From Triatoma infestans (taxonomy: Eukaryota > Arthropoda > Insecta > Hemiptera > Reduviidae), in assembly GCA_011037195.1 (NCBI GenBank), contig JAAEAF010000203.1, positions 186,001-250,000 on the forward strand: 64,000 nt of DNA, in the 5' to 3' direction. The position numbers and the translations under genes were made by a program. Below the pieces are notes generated by a model. That model saw only the letters and a list, made by a program, of their open reading frames with translations, did no database searches and was not told the DNA's origin. How positions within the stretch are numbered: the first letter of the stretch is position 1; the number at the start of each line of letters is the position of its first letter. Positions 22,031-32,760 of the stretch are shown here, in pieces.

Positions 22031-22549
22031 ATAAAATGGATGGATGCTTAAAAGAGGATAGAAGAGGGCACACGCGTTGAAGGTTTAACTAAAAATTTTG
22101 TACATAAAAGCTGCTGGAATTTATATAATTTTAACATTTTTTTCTAACAAAGGTTCTATTAATAAATTTACCAACGAAAAAAATCACGTTTAAAATATGA
22201 AATAAGAATTTAATAAATATTTTTTTTATCAGAACGCAACAAATACATTTATTTAAATTGAATATAATAAAATTCTCGACTGTTAGATTATCGATGATGA
22301 AGGTATCGAGGAGCGGTTAAAAAACAAAAAACAAAAAAAAAAGAACACACTTTTATAGATTACCTAGGGGGGAGAATCAAATTTTACAATTTTGGATTTT
22401 GTTGGTATTGACCATCAACTGGTTTTCAGCACAATACTCTTCCAAAATATTAAATTTCTTTTGCAAGTCTATGAGATACTATAGTAAGATCAGCAAATCA
22501 GAGCATTCCACAATGTTTATTCCTTCTGCCCCATGCTCTCTGAAGTAAC

Positions 22550-22735
22550 AAGAACACAGTGTGTGTCTTTATGTGTGAGAGAACAGCGCAATTAATAAAT
22601 GAAAAATCGCAGGAAATTAAAACTTAACAAACCATGGGATCCGACAATAAGTTTCCAGACAAAATTCTTCAACCGGTATTACCGCTTTACTCAATGGAAT
22701 TTTAGAGGAATTTGGATAGATGGAACTCTGCACTA
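22550..22735 (-). repeat. Family A fragment
   Basis: Inverted blocks around a short GT run (AGTGTGTGTCTTTATGTGTG), then AATGAAAAATCGCAGGAA and ATTCTTCAACCGGTATTACC. Confidence 0.55.
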
Positions 22736-22884
22736 GTTGTTTCTACTCCTGCTAGATAGCACCACTGTAAAACCATATAAATGTTTTATTTTACTTTTCC
22801 ATTTTCATTGATTCTATTCTAGAAAATCTCTCAGCACAGATTCCTAAAAAAAAAGAAAACAAATTGGTAAGCGTACAGCTCTGG

Positions 22885-23105
22885 ATTAACCAAATTGAGT
22901 AACGAGCTGAACTAGCGAGGCGGAGATCCCGGGTTCGAGTACAGCAGAGCTGCTCTTAGATTTTCTTTACAGAAGCCTCTACAGCTCACTGTCCGGTGAG
23001 GTTGTATTATGGAACGAGAGCACATTGTCCATACTTGACACTGGTAGTATATTAAGAAAGCTGCTGGCGCCTATGAGGATGTTGATGCGCCTTAATTTTA
23101 AAAAA
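22885..23105 (+). mobile_element. tRNA-derived SINE, family 1, copy b
   Basis: It has the box B-like block GATCCCGGGTTCGAGTACAG, then CTGCTCTTAGATTTTCTTT, CTCACTGTCCGGTGAGG and ACGAGAGCACATTG. The 3' tail GGCGCCTATGAGGATGTTGA continues ATGCGCC and an A-rich end. The box A half is diverged. A-rich similar words on both sides may be a weak target duplication. Confidence 0.7.
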
Positions 23106-23199
23106 GAAAAGAATAGAAAATATGCTTAGTAAACGCAGGGTTTGTCTGGCGTGACAACTGGCAGCTACAGCTTATTTTACGAAAAGGAGATCTACTTAG

Positions 23200-23665
23200 C
23201 AATGATGATTGGACCGTTGTTTCTCCAAAATTTCAAAGCAAATAAAAAAATAAAACATTTCATAACACTGTTTTGTAAAGTCGCATTTCCGGATAGCTAA
23301 TTTTCTTCAAAAATGCAATTCTAGTATTACTTTCAAATAGATACCTCAATATTTATAAAACTACAAATTTTACTGAAGCACCATTTGGAGGGGAGCCTGA
23401 ACATTTTGAGAAAATCGTGAAAAGCAGAGAACAAAAACCATTGAGTAAAGTTTTCTGGTTAGTGGATTTTGAACGAAACTTCTTCTCAGATGCGGATATA
23501 TTACCTAAGCGGAATAACAAGTTTAAGTTAGCTGCGATTTTTTTTGTTTTTCAGATATTACATGCAATAAACTCACAGATCGCAAAATAACATTCTTGTA
23601 ATCACTTAACCTCAAAACAAGTATTTTCTGGAGACTTGTTTTTCAAAAATTCAAAAAAATAAAAG
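23200..23665 (+). repeat. Diverged Family A copy
   Basis: It carries GTAAAGTCGCATTTCCGG, ATTTTCTTCAAAAATGCAA, GAAAATCGTGAAAAGC, CGGAATAACAAGTTTAAG and CTCAAAACAAGTATTTTCTG. Confidence 0.55.
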
Positions 23666-24602
23666 TAAACTTTTCCACATCATATTTTGTAATCACATGA
23701 CCTGGGTATATTTTAATAAAACTCACACTAATACAACTAATAAATAAATTTTCATTTATTTTTGCTTCATTGTTTTGTAATAAAATTGAGCCGTTATTAC
23801 TATAATACTAGCATGTCGTTCACATAATTATTAAGAAACACTTAAATAAATTGGAAAATTTGCTTTGTTTTTCAAACAATCACAATCAATTACAATCAAA
23901 CTTAAATTATTAATAATTTTTCTTTTACATATTTTCGAATGTTGCATGCACACTTTGCCATGAAGTAACCATTTAAATTATCTATAATTATCTAAAAAAT
24001 TACTTTGGAACAATTTTATTTTATTTTTAACTTTTTTTTTTTATTAACCCAATAGAAATCTCTCTGTTTTTTTTTACCCAGAGGGTTTTTATTTTATCTC
24101 ATTTTAACAAGTTTCAATAAGAAATAGGTGGTAAAGAGATAACTAAGTTAGTAGCCGCTAGAACGCGCTGCCAGTCCACTGCCATTAATTTTCTTTAATG
24201 CCTTTAGTAAAGTGCTTTACGCCCTTCACCACTAATCGAATTTTGGCTTCTTCCATTATTGTAATGTTACCTCCAATTAGTTACCATCTTTTTGGAAATT
24301 ATATAAAATATATAGAATAAAATTATAGTTTTTATTATTTCAGTATTTTTCTTTTTAATTTGCAGAACCATTAAAAAGAAATTTGGGAATTATTATTTTA
24401 TTATTTCCATCACTATAGGAGTATACAAGATTTGAGATAAATATTCTCGTCATGAATATTTATACATTCTCTTTAACTTATACATTAAGTTAAACAGGGC
24501 ATGATAGTTAATAGTTTAGAAAAGCGCCAACAGATGGCTGTTGCAAGCAATTATTTGCTTCAAATTGTCATTTTATCTATTTATGAATAATAGTTTTTAT
24601 TT
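23666..24602. other. AT-rich stretch without a gene
   Basis: I see no gene or named repeat. Confidence 0.45.
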
Positions 24603-25490
24603 CATATTTTTTTACTTTCGCTTACTGCTAGAGGTGTTGCGATTGTGTCAAATTTTTGATATCGAGTTTTCACCGGAAATACATGCTTCCGTGAGATCCT
24701 CAAAGTCAGAAAAGTAGTTTCTAGAAATTGGTCTGTTTGAGTGTGTGTGTGTCTGATATAATTCAAACATGGAAAATCGCAGAAAGTGTTCAAACTTGAC
24801 ATGCTAGCATGATACCCGATCATAAAGTTTTGAACAAAATCAGTCAACCGAAAATAAAACTTAGTTAAAAGGTTTTTCAGTTTTTTTTTTTTAAATTTTC
24901 ATGATAACGGCTCTCACGATTTTCTTTATATTTGGAATATTAACTGCACATATAAAGAGCCATAATTTTGATTTGATACATTTCTCTGGGAATATTCATT
25001 TAAGGGGGCTTTTGGAAACTGTGTGAGGTTAACCTTTTGCTAAAGTGCTATTTCATTTTATTATCCGATTCTGTTATATATATAATATTAATGATAATTA
25101 ATATGTTGCAAAAATTATAAGCTTGAAGAAAATCGGTTGACCGGAAGAGCGCTTTTACTGAGCAGTTTTTTTTTCCAATTTTCTCCATAAATACACCGAC
25201 GGATTGCATTAAACTTGTTATATTTACGACTATAAAGGGACCCATGACTTGTAATTAGAAACTTTTTTCTAAGAAAATTCATTTAAGGGTGTTTTCGGGG
25301 GTGGGGGTGGGGGATTATACTTTCCTCAAGGAAGTCGTTTTTATAAAGTTAAGATTTTTACATTATTGCAAATTGAAGGCAACTTAGCATCCAGTATGAA
25401 TTATATGTTTGAAGAGGATTAGTCTATTGTAACTGTGCACACTGCAGTAAGAGAAAGTTGTGGGAATGTTCCATAACTGATTTTGTTTTT
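24603..25490 (-). repeat. Family A copy, near full length
   Basis: The inverted 3' end TTTACTTTCGCTTACTGCTA lies at 24608, with a GT run at 24737-24752. Two internal modules are present (CTCACGATTTTCTTTATATT and GACGGATTGCATTAAACTTG). The inverted 5' end GCAGTAAGAGAAAGTTGTGG and GAATGTTCCATAACTGATTT finishes at 25490. Confidence 0.8.
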
Positions 25491-26105
25491 ATTGATGGAA
25501 GAGGAAGTATTTTATAATCGTGTCAAATTTTTTGAACGGAGATTTGACCGGAAATACATGTTTTGAAGTATTTCCTGTTAATATAGAAAGAAAAATTCTC
25601 TCAACGAATGAGCGTGCGTGTGATATTTGTGAAGAAAATATTCCAAAGTCGCAAAGATCATAAGAACCTCAAACTTGATTTCCGTTTAAGAACAATCATT
25701 TCACTTAACAGAAAGGTTTCATATGTGGATGGGTCCGCAATGCTGGATAACATCTGCAATTTTATCTGTCGTAGCTTGCATGTTTTGTTGTTTCTGACCA
25801 AAGATGGATGAAAATCCGAAACCGGTCAGGAACAAGAAAAAAAACAAGCATGCGACGAGGGATAATATTCCAGATACTATAGTTCCAGTTGGAAGTCCGT
25901 CAACTGCAATTTTTTTATGTTCTTTTTTCGATAAAAAACAACGATTTTCCCAATAAAAAGCTCTCAATGTTTCCTACAAACTTCATTACAAGCTCTGATC
26001 GAGGCACTGCATGAAGTAATTTAATGTTTCACACTCATTAGTTACTTTATGTTTTAAAAATTAATGAGCATATACCCCACCAGCTGTATCTATGTATACT
26101 ATTAC
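25491..26105 (-). repeat. Second inverted Family A copy, interrupted
   Basis: It begins GAAGAGGAAGTATTTTATAA and continues with TTTGACCGGAAATACATG and CCGTTTAAGAACAATC. It is broken near 25730 by a Penelope-derived insert and continues weakly afterwards. It forms a tandem with 24603-25490. Confidence 0.55.
25730..25885. mobile_element. Penelope-derived hammerhead insert, rearranged
   Basis: The outer parts are inverted repeats of each other (GTCGTAGCTTGCATGTTTTG against AAAACAAGCATGCGACGA). In the centre is a single GATGGATGAAAATCCGAAAC with CGGTCAGG at about 25803-25830. I infer a palindromic pair that lost the inner part of the left arm. The CTGANGA part reads CCAAAGA, so the ribozyme core is damaged. 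Confidence 0.6.
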
Positions 26106-26612
26106 GTTTTTGTCTGTGCAATTAACATTCCACGTTTAAAGAAAATTGTTGTAGCCAATTTAGTGAAAATTAAAAAAAAAACAAACTAAAAAACTTATTC
26201 TGCTAAGTCGCACTTTTCTGTTAACTGAATTTTCTTAAAATTTGGAATTCCATCAATTCTTCTAATATATCTTAATATTACCTAGGCAGTGTTACCAACC
26301 ATACATTGTACTCCCGGAAAAAATGTTGCAAATAAAAGTGAAAGACAATCTAATAGCTACGTACAGGAAGTTAAAGGTAATTCGTATTTAAAGTAACTGA
26401 TTTTGAGAAAATCACGAAAAATTGGCGGGAAAAAAACATTCAGTTTTGAGATATTTTGTTCTCACACAAACCACCCATACATACAGCATTCGTTAAACAC
26501 ATTTTTTCCTAATCACTTTAAAATATGATTTCCGGTAAATGCACAATACGTACAAAATTTGACCCAATGGCAACACTTTCTCTTATCAGCAAACTGTAAG
26601 AGAAACTAATAG
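26106..26612 (+). repeat. Family A copy, diverged
   Basis: It carries ACATTCCACGTTTAAAGAAA, GCTAAGTCGCACTTTTCTG, a degenerate microsatellite position near 26468 and the end TTTCTCTTATCAGC with GTAAGAGAAACTAA. Confidence 0.6.
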
Positions 26613-27555
26613 ATCTGAAGCAAAAAATAAAGTGAATCAGTAATTTTTTGTATTTAAACCAGTAAAAATTTAGTTTGCAATTCGTCCTAATGTTTTTACT
26701 TTTGTCTTTATATTGAGGGGATGGGTTTTGGTGGACAAAATTTACCAATGGGGCAGAATTTTAATAAAGAAATATAAGATAGAAGAGGAGAGTTAAGTGG
26801 AGAGTATGTTAGCGAGAGCGAGAGAGAGAGAGAGAGAGACAGAGAGACAGAGAGAGAGAGAGACAGAGAGAGAGACTAAAAAGAAGTAAAAAAGTCGGCG
26901 GATTGTTAGGTAGTGGGGTGGTTGGTCCAATTTGTTGTAATCCCTCAGTTCCTCTCGCTCTTTCGGTCGTGCCCGCCATGTCCAGATAGATGTCCCGCTC
27001 GGTTGATTGTCCGAGAACTAAAATGTCCGTGCTTCGGACAGCGTTTGTCTAATTATTGTTACGGATACGTGACCCCCTAGTGGTTGTGTCCTAATCAGAC
27101 TTTACAACCGTCAACTCTATTATACTGAGACCACCGCTTTTTCAACACCCACTGCACCCAAAAATTTGGTGCAAACTTTCTTTGTGAGAGAACTTATTTT
27201 TAATTTCTTTTTTTTTTTTTTTGGTTAATCATTTTGAACCTTTTTATTTTAATTTTAAAATTTTAATTTTTGAATGTTTTGGAGAGTAATCAGTGTTTAA
27301 TTGTTGGAACTTTCTTATTGCGATCATGGAATGGAAGTATAGCGGTCATGGAGATTGAGTTTTTCCATCAGAAATTGTAATGAGATCCTCCAGTGTCTTA
27401 TGTTTAATTGGACTTAGCAATAGATCCTCTGGATGGTTGGAATTACACTTGTATCTTAGGAAATAAGATAATTACCTCAAACTGGATACATTGTAGACCA
27501 TCTCGATCTACTCTTATCATACTTGTGACAGCTGTTTAGAATTAAGCAAAGTATT
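26613..27555. other. Microsatellite and unplaced sequence
   Basis: A (GA)n tract lies at about 26815-26873. After it, 26880-27180 is less AT-rich than its surroundings and contains TGTTACGGATACGTGACC and, at 27170, TTTGGTGCAAAC, words that recall an LTR and primer-binding site. No terminal repeat or target duplication is visible, so I leave this unassigned. No gene. Confidence 0.35.
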
Positions 27556-27814
27556 AAGAATCCACAGAAGCCGCCAAAAAATCAAATAAAAATTATAGGT
27601 TTATATATCAATATATTATATATGCAGTTATCATTTCAAGTCTAACAAATACTCGTTGGCGACTTTGTTCGGGAAACATCTTGAAAAAACAAAAACTATT
27701 TAGCAACGACCCTCATTTCCGGTTATTACGTTTTTCCGGCATTTGTGGTATGCAAAAATCTTAAAGAAAATCGTTGGATTCGTCTTCATGAAAAAAAAAT
27801 CAGCAACATTGCCA
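27556..27814 (+). repeat. Family A fragment at the jockey boundary
   Basis: It carries CTCATTTCCGGTTATTACG, AAAATCTTAAAGAAAATCG and TTGGATTCGTC. The jockey-like element abuts it near 27815. Confidence 0.5.
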
Positions 27815-28364
27815 GGGGATTGCAGGGATTGATGGATTTTTTCGTATCGGGTTCGGGCGACTAGATTGACGAAAGGAATTTCAAGGTCTCTATGGATGGT
27901 GAGATTGGAAACATAGAAACGGGCATTAACGATGGCGCGTAGGATTTTGGATTGATGGGATTGTAGTCTTTGGAGATCGGAACGTTTTGTGTCCAACAAA
28001 CCCAGATCTGGAGGTCCACCCCATATACCTCAATGTCGTACCTCCAGATGGGTTTTTATGTTGAGGTATATATCAGTCTTTTATTGTCTAGGGGCAGTTT
28101 AGATCTGTTGCCCAGTAGTCGTTTCAATAAAAGATAGCGTCTGTTGAGTTCAATTCTTTTCAGTTGTATGTGGGGGTTTCAGTTTAATCTTTTGCTTATG
28201 AACAACCCAAGGTAGCGGACGACATTAGTGGCTGGGATAGAATTAAATTGCAATAGATTGGTGGAAGAGTCATGCGGCGTAGGGTCAATGTAATATTTTG
28301 GGATTTATTTTCATTTAGTTTGATATTCCATTTTTTGAACCATTTTTCTAAGGAAAAGAGATGG
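27815..28364 (-). pseudogene. Jockey-like ORF2 C-terminal part
   Basis: Removing the inserted LTR and one target copy restores LQTHL joined to FSLEKWFKKWNIKLNENK. Downstream are NVVRYLGLFISKRLN followed by a stop, then RRYLLLKRLLGNRSKL, and a last open frame (27999 downwards) LQRLQSHQSKILRAIVNA, RFYVSNLTIHRDLEIP, RTRYEKIHQSLQSPGN. These are standard for the thumb and C-terminal region of jockey polymerases. No zinc finger is visible in the part present. Confidence 0.8.
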
Positions 28365-29116
28365 TGTGGGGTCGGTGGTTATTGCGCCCAGCTCTCCTGT
28401 CATGCACGCGTGCAACCACCGTGCGCGCGCGCGCGTTCTCCGTACTATTAGCCACTTCCGCTTTATTCTCCCCTATTTTTTAATTACTATGTTTAGTTCT
28501 TCCCACATATTGCATCACTCCGCCTCATATTCCTTTCCCACTACTTCCGTTGGCACATCCGCCCAACGCTGAGCTCTGGCCACTTTCCCGCTATATCTCG
28601 CCTGTGCAGTTTGTTTTCCGCTTCTTTCTACGCAGTTAGTAGTGCCAGTACATTTATTCGCCTATACGCCCCTAGTCACCCGGATAGTTTCACTTATTTT
28701 TCTCGGTAAATAATAAGAAGCACTTCTCGCGCCCTCACCTTCAAGAGGATACATCGTTCGCACCTGGCTGTACGCACATTCGTCTGGCAGTTCAACAGCA
28801 GCGTCCTCCGCTTCCACGGAGCACTCTATTTCCCTTCCTTTCACCTGATATCCTTTCTTTCGCCACACACACACACACACACACATGCCTACATAGCACA
28901 TACACACATCCGCGCCATTTTCCTTCACCCTTTACTGATCGCCTTCACCGTCGCCTGCTGACCTTCGATCGTCATCATCTCAAGGTAAGTTTTACCCCTT
29001 TTTCTCTTAATCATATTTTCTTTACTAGTTTGTATTATCGCCTTTTCTCTTGCTTCTTTCATTTCGCTTCTTGGCGGACGTTCGCCACCGCACCTTGGGT
29101 GTCTGCCGCGCTGACA
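28365..29116. mobile_element. Solo LTR inserted in the jockey element
   Basis: A 752-bp segment bounded by TGT...ACA (TGTGGGGTCGG at the left, CCGCGCTGACA at the right). The exact 5-bp direct repeat GATGG flanks it at 28360-28364 and 29117-29121. Excising it with one GATGG restores the reading frame of the jockey polymerase. It has no open frame and is clearly less AT-rich than its surroundings, with a (GC)n run near 28424-28434 and a (CA)n run near 28866-28885. AAGGTAAGT at 28982-28990 matches a consensus splice donor. I infer a solo LTR left by recombination. The superfamily is unknown and the orientation is undetermined. Confidence 0.8.
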
Positions 29117-30300
29117 GATGGGTTTGGAGATTTCTATGTGCTATTGCTGGGTCTTGGTGAGAGGATAGAATTGCGGTGTCGCTTCATAGGTGAGAAGAAC
29201 AGTTTCTGGATGGGTTGGGATATCTGCTGTGTATATTGTGTATAGGATGGGACCAAGAATACTGCCTTGCGGAACGCCCGCTTCGGCTTTATGGATATGA
29301 GAGACTGAGGTCCCGACTTGTACTCGGAAGTTACGGTCTGTAAAATAGGAGTTTAGGAGAAGATAATAGGTAAATGGGAGGATGCCCTTAAGTTTCCAGA
29401 GCAGACCATACTCAATCGAAGGCTTGCTTCACATCGAGGAAAACACCCGCGCAACATTCCTTCTTCTCAAGAGAGGATGTGATGGCGTCAACAACGCGAT
29501 GACACTGTTATATTGTAGAATGGTGACGCCTGAACCCAAACTGGTGATCTGGAATAATATTGGAGGATTCAATTATAGGCAGGATGTGTTTAAGTAGGAG
29601 TTTTTCAAGGATTTTGCCAAGAACAGGCAATAAACTAATGAGACGGAAAGAGGTAGGAAGATGATGAGGTTTATTAGGTTTCGGAATAGGACGGATTAAC
29701 GAGAATTTCCAAAGGAACGGGAAATGGGTGGTTCTAAGTACAGCATTATAAATTAGAGTTAGAAAGACCATTCCTTTGAAAGAAGTTAGAAGGACCAGTG
29801 CTTTTTTGGGAAGATAGAGTAGGATTTTTGAAGTAATGTAGTCATTTCCATTGTTGTGTTTTCTTTGGAGAAAGATGTTGAATAATAAATTGGACATCGA
29901 AGGACTAAAAGGTTTGGGGGGAAGGGAGAGAGGTTGAGGAGTATCGAGATCCAGCTAATGGAATCATGAAACAAAGGGTCTACCATATTTTAATGAGGAG
30001 TAAAGACTGTGGATAAATAGGAAGAAAACAAAGAGGCTTTTCTTCATCTGATGAAGCCCAGGAGCTGTCATTACCACGAAGGGGTGATGGAACAGGTTTA
30101 TAGGACAATATTTCTTTGTGGCAGTCCAGAGTGACTTGTCTTCAGTAGTTAATGATAATGCATAGTCATGAAAGCGTTCATTCTGTGTATTCTGTGTAAG
30201 TTCTGTTTTAAGTTGGTAAGCCAGTCTGTTGTAAATTCGTTTATCAGAGGGATAGCGGGTGCACTGCCATTTGGCTCTTGCACGTCGTTTATCCATGATA
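29117..30300 (-). pseudogene. Jockey-like ORF2 linker and reverse transcriptase, broken
   Basis: 30296-29964 encodes the linker before the polymerase (RRARAKWQCTRYPSDKRIYN). 29897-29508 encodes fingers and palm: NGNDYITSKILLYLP, IPKPNKPHHLPTSFRLISLL and FGFRRHHSTI. Then comes FLDVKQAFD (motif A) followed by a stop codon at 29412-29414 where Arg is expected, and PQGSILGPILYTIYTADIP (motif B). Motif C should read YADD. One base is missing at about 29181-29190, which leaves TYE in one frame and SDTAILSSHQDP in the next. The sequence ends at the solo LTR at 29116 and continues beyond it at 28364. Confidence 0.85.
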
Positions 30301-30379
30301 AGTGTTCGGATATATAATGGGACGTTAGTTGAGTTAGTATAATATCGTGTTGGAATGGTTTAATGGCGATTGTCTTATG

Positions 30380-31200
30380 GAATTTTGTATTAGTGTAGTG
30401 AGATGTTGTGCAGCATTGTCTACATCGTTAGCCGTTTTAAGTTGAACATGTAGGTCTATTTTGTCTTGTATTAGCGATTGGAATCTCTTCCAATCAACTG
30501 GACCTGTAATTAGAGATGGTTTGGGAGGCTTAGGGATATGATGAGTCTCAAGGGTAATTAGGACAGGGCTATGGTCTGAGGAGAGTTCTGTGAGATTTGA
30601 GATATCATAGTAATGTTATATCTGGGAATTAATGAGTAAATCAAGGATATCAGGAAGTTTGGAAAGGGATGTAGGCCAGTAGGTTGGTTGGTTAGGTGAT
30701 GCGGTGCTGTAATTTTTGGAAAGAAGGACATTGAGTACAGTTCGGCTATGAGGGTTCGTTACGCGACAACTCCATTGTCGTGCTTCGCGTTGTAGTCACC
30801 ACCTGAGAGGAATCTAGGACCAAGGAGGAATTGAAAATGGAGGTAAATTGTTCTTGGGATATGGCTTTGTTACGGGGACAATATACAGCAGCGAGGTTGA
30901 AGTTATGCAGATGGGCTGATAAGGAAATTACAGAGGATTGAACGTAGTCAGTGGAAATAGGAGGGAGAACGTGGTGTTTCAGGAAATTTCTAACTAGGAT
31001 AGCCGCGCCACCATGGGCTGTATCGACCGGGTGGTCAGACCTGTATGTTTGATGTCTGTGATGTAGAAGTATGTCTGCTAGTGAGGTGTGTTTTAGTAAG
31101 TTGCGCTATGTCGATACATTTGTCGTGAAGTAAAGTGTCAAGTTCGTCTCACTGGAAAGTTAAACCGTTAGCGTTCCAAAGTAGGATAGTTAATGACGTA
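30380..31200 (-). pseudogene. Jockey-like ORF2 endonuclease domain, broken
   Basis: On the minus strand the code reads LTILLWNANGLTFQ, a stop where Trp is expected, then DELDTLLHDKCIDIAQLTKT. The usual catalytic motif ETH has become KTH. Later come AAVYCPRNKAISQEQF, SGGDYNAKH (about 30780-30805) and ELSSDHSPVLITL near 30560-30600, the hallmark blocks of APE-type LINE endonucleases. Frame changes separate the blocks. The protein would nick target DNA in an intact element; here the stop and the Glu-to-Lys change rule that out. Confidence 0.8.
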
Positions 31201-32618
31201 TGGGTTAAGGCGAGGAAGGAGTTGGGTAATTAGGGTGTTTAGCAGATTAACTAGAGGATCGAGAAGTGATTCAAACCTTTGAAAGAAGGAATTTAGCACG
31301 CCTGTTATATCTGGGTGAGAAGACATTGGAGGAGGATGGGAAGGGAATGACCTCGCGATTTCTGAGTAGGAGTGACCCGTTGCGGACGGTAGGTTGTAAC
31401 GCTGCTGCTGTTGCCGTGGTGGTTGTTGTTGTTGTTGTTGTTGTGATGGTGCTGGTGGTGGTAGTTGTTGTTGTGGTTGTTTACGGCGAGTAGCCGGTGG
31501 GAGCGCGGGAAAATCCCCTTGTGAGGGGATTTGCGGGGGCTGCGCTCTAGTTGTTGCTTGACCTCTGGATAATTCTCTTTCGTAGCGAATTCTTTTTAAT
31601 TCTTTGTGGACTTCGCAACCGCGGAAGTTGGAAGAATGTTCAAGCAGTTTGCGCAGGTAGGTGGAGTGTCTCTATTGTTTTTGGTGCACTGGTCCCAAAG
31701 GTGTGGCCCTGCGCACTTGACACATCTCGGAGAGATGTAGCAGTACGCTCGACTATGCCCATATTGTTAGCACCTCTTACATTGGACGATTTCTTTAGTT
31801 TTGTATGGTTCCTCTACTCGAACAATAGTGTTTATTAACCTAGTAAGATTAAACACATTTTTGTTGTTGGCATCTGGTTCCAGATCTACGTAGAAGAGAG
31901 GAAGTGGTGTCTTTTCTTTAGGTGTCGGATATTGATAACATTTCTGACGTTGAAACCTTTCGCCTGTATTTCCTCTTTTATTTCCTGAGGTGGAATTGAG
32001 TGGTGCAAATGGCGAAGTACCACTCTAAACGTCTTATCCCTTTTTAATTGGTATTTGTGATACTCAATTTTTTTGTCATTTAGGTAATGAATGGTAGCGC
32101 TATAAAAATCAATAAAATGAGTAGTAACTAAAATGTTAGCTGGACTTGCAGGAGAAATTGTCAGCCCCAAGTAGTTGCTTGAGGTCCTTGTTTAATAACA
32201 TGAAGTCATTTATTTTATATATGTATATGGGGGGCGGTCTGTGGTCAGGAGTATGTGAGTCACTGAGCTCTGGCAGAACGCTGAATTTGTTATCTGTCTC
32301 AAAATCTGACACAAAATGTAGTTACTGTTGATGTTGTTGTTGTTTTAGGTGCTGTTGTGTTGGATTACTTGAAGTTGTAGGTAGATCTATAATTGCTATT
32401 TGTTGTTGAGTTCATCTCTGACGGGTTAACAACGGAGGTGAAGTGATCAGAAGTGTCATTTTGCCTCGTTTTCTGTTCTTGATTTTCTCTGGCGTTAAAT
32501 TCGCCATTTCCGACGATCTTTTGGTTTTATTTATTGAGGACGTTGTAGACTCGTCCCCAGAGGTAGAGTGCCCCCAATGTCGGTTTCGCTTAGATCCATT
32601 GTCTAAGCCAGCCGACAA
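31168..32618 (-). pseudogene. Jockey-like ORF1 (gag-like) pseudogene
   Basis: The N-terminus begins MSAGLDNGSKRNRHWGHS at 32618. After frame breaks it reads PPPIYIYKINDF and LKQLLGADNFSCKSS near 32240-32150, then FRVVLRHLHHSIPPQEI (about 32020), a typical insect gag-like core. Zinc-knuckle remnants follow: QYGHSRAYC (its first Cys lost to a stop) and CVKCAGPHLWDQC (about 31690-31725). Next is a glutamine-rich tract encoded by CAA repeats at 31395-31470, then a C-terminal helix SFFQRFESLLDPLVNLLNTL. It ends at a TAA at 31168-31170, overlapping the start of ORF2 code. In intact relatives the product binds the element RNA. At least two frame changes and internal stops make this copy non-functional. 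Confidence 0.8.
31395..31480 (-). repeat. CAA/CAG trinucleotide tract in ORF1
   Basis: Read on the minus strand this is mostly CAA, CAG and CCA codons, giving a Gln- and Pro-rich tract inside the jockey ORF1. The plus-strand Val-rich open frame here is only its shadow. Confidence 0.8.
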
Positions 32619-32760
32619 TGAAAGCCAGCCGAAGAGGGTAGAAAGTTTTTATTTTTTTATTTAAACTTCTATGTGATTATTATTTATTTGTGCCATAATT
32701 ATTTTAGTAAAAAACAAAAAAATAATGAGTGAATATATAAATGAATGATAAAAAAAAAAA

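Larger units (their letters stand above)
27815..32645 (-). mobile_element. Jockey-like non-LTR retrotransposon, decayed
   Basis: A minus-strand LINE of about 4.8 kb, including a 752-bp foreign insertion. The order from 32.6 kb downwards is ORF1 (gag-like with zinc knuckles), ORF2 endonuclease, reverse transcriptase and C-terminal thumb. All parts are damaged by frameshifts and stops. The order and motifs (GGDYNAKH, SDH, PQGSILGP, a broken YADD) fit the jockey clade. The 3' end stops shortly after the last coding stretch without an obvious A-tail, so the 3' boundary is uncertain. Confidence 0.85.

Noticed and set aside
27058..27185. LTR end followed by a primer-binding site
   Set aside because: Suggestive words only (TGTTACGG, TTTGGTGC); no second LTR, target duplication or downstream gag/pol code.
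31266..31493. Val-rich plus-strand open frame
   Set aside because: A shadow of the Gln-rich CAA tract of the jockey ORF1 on the minus strand.
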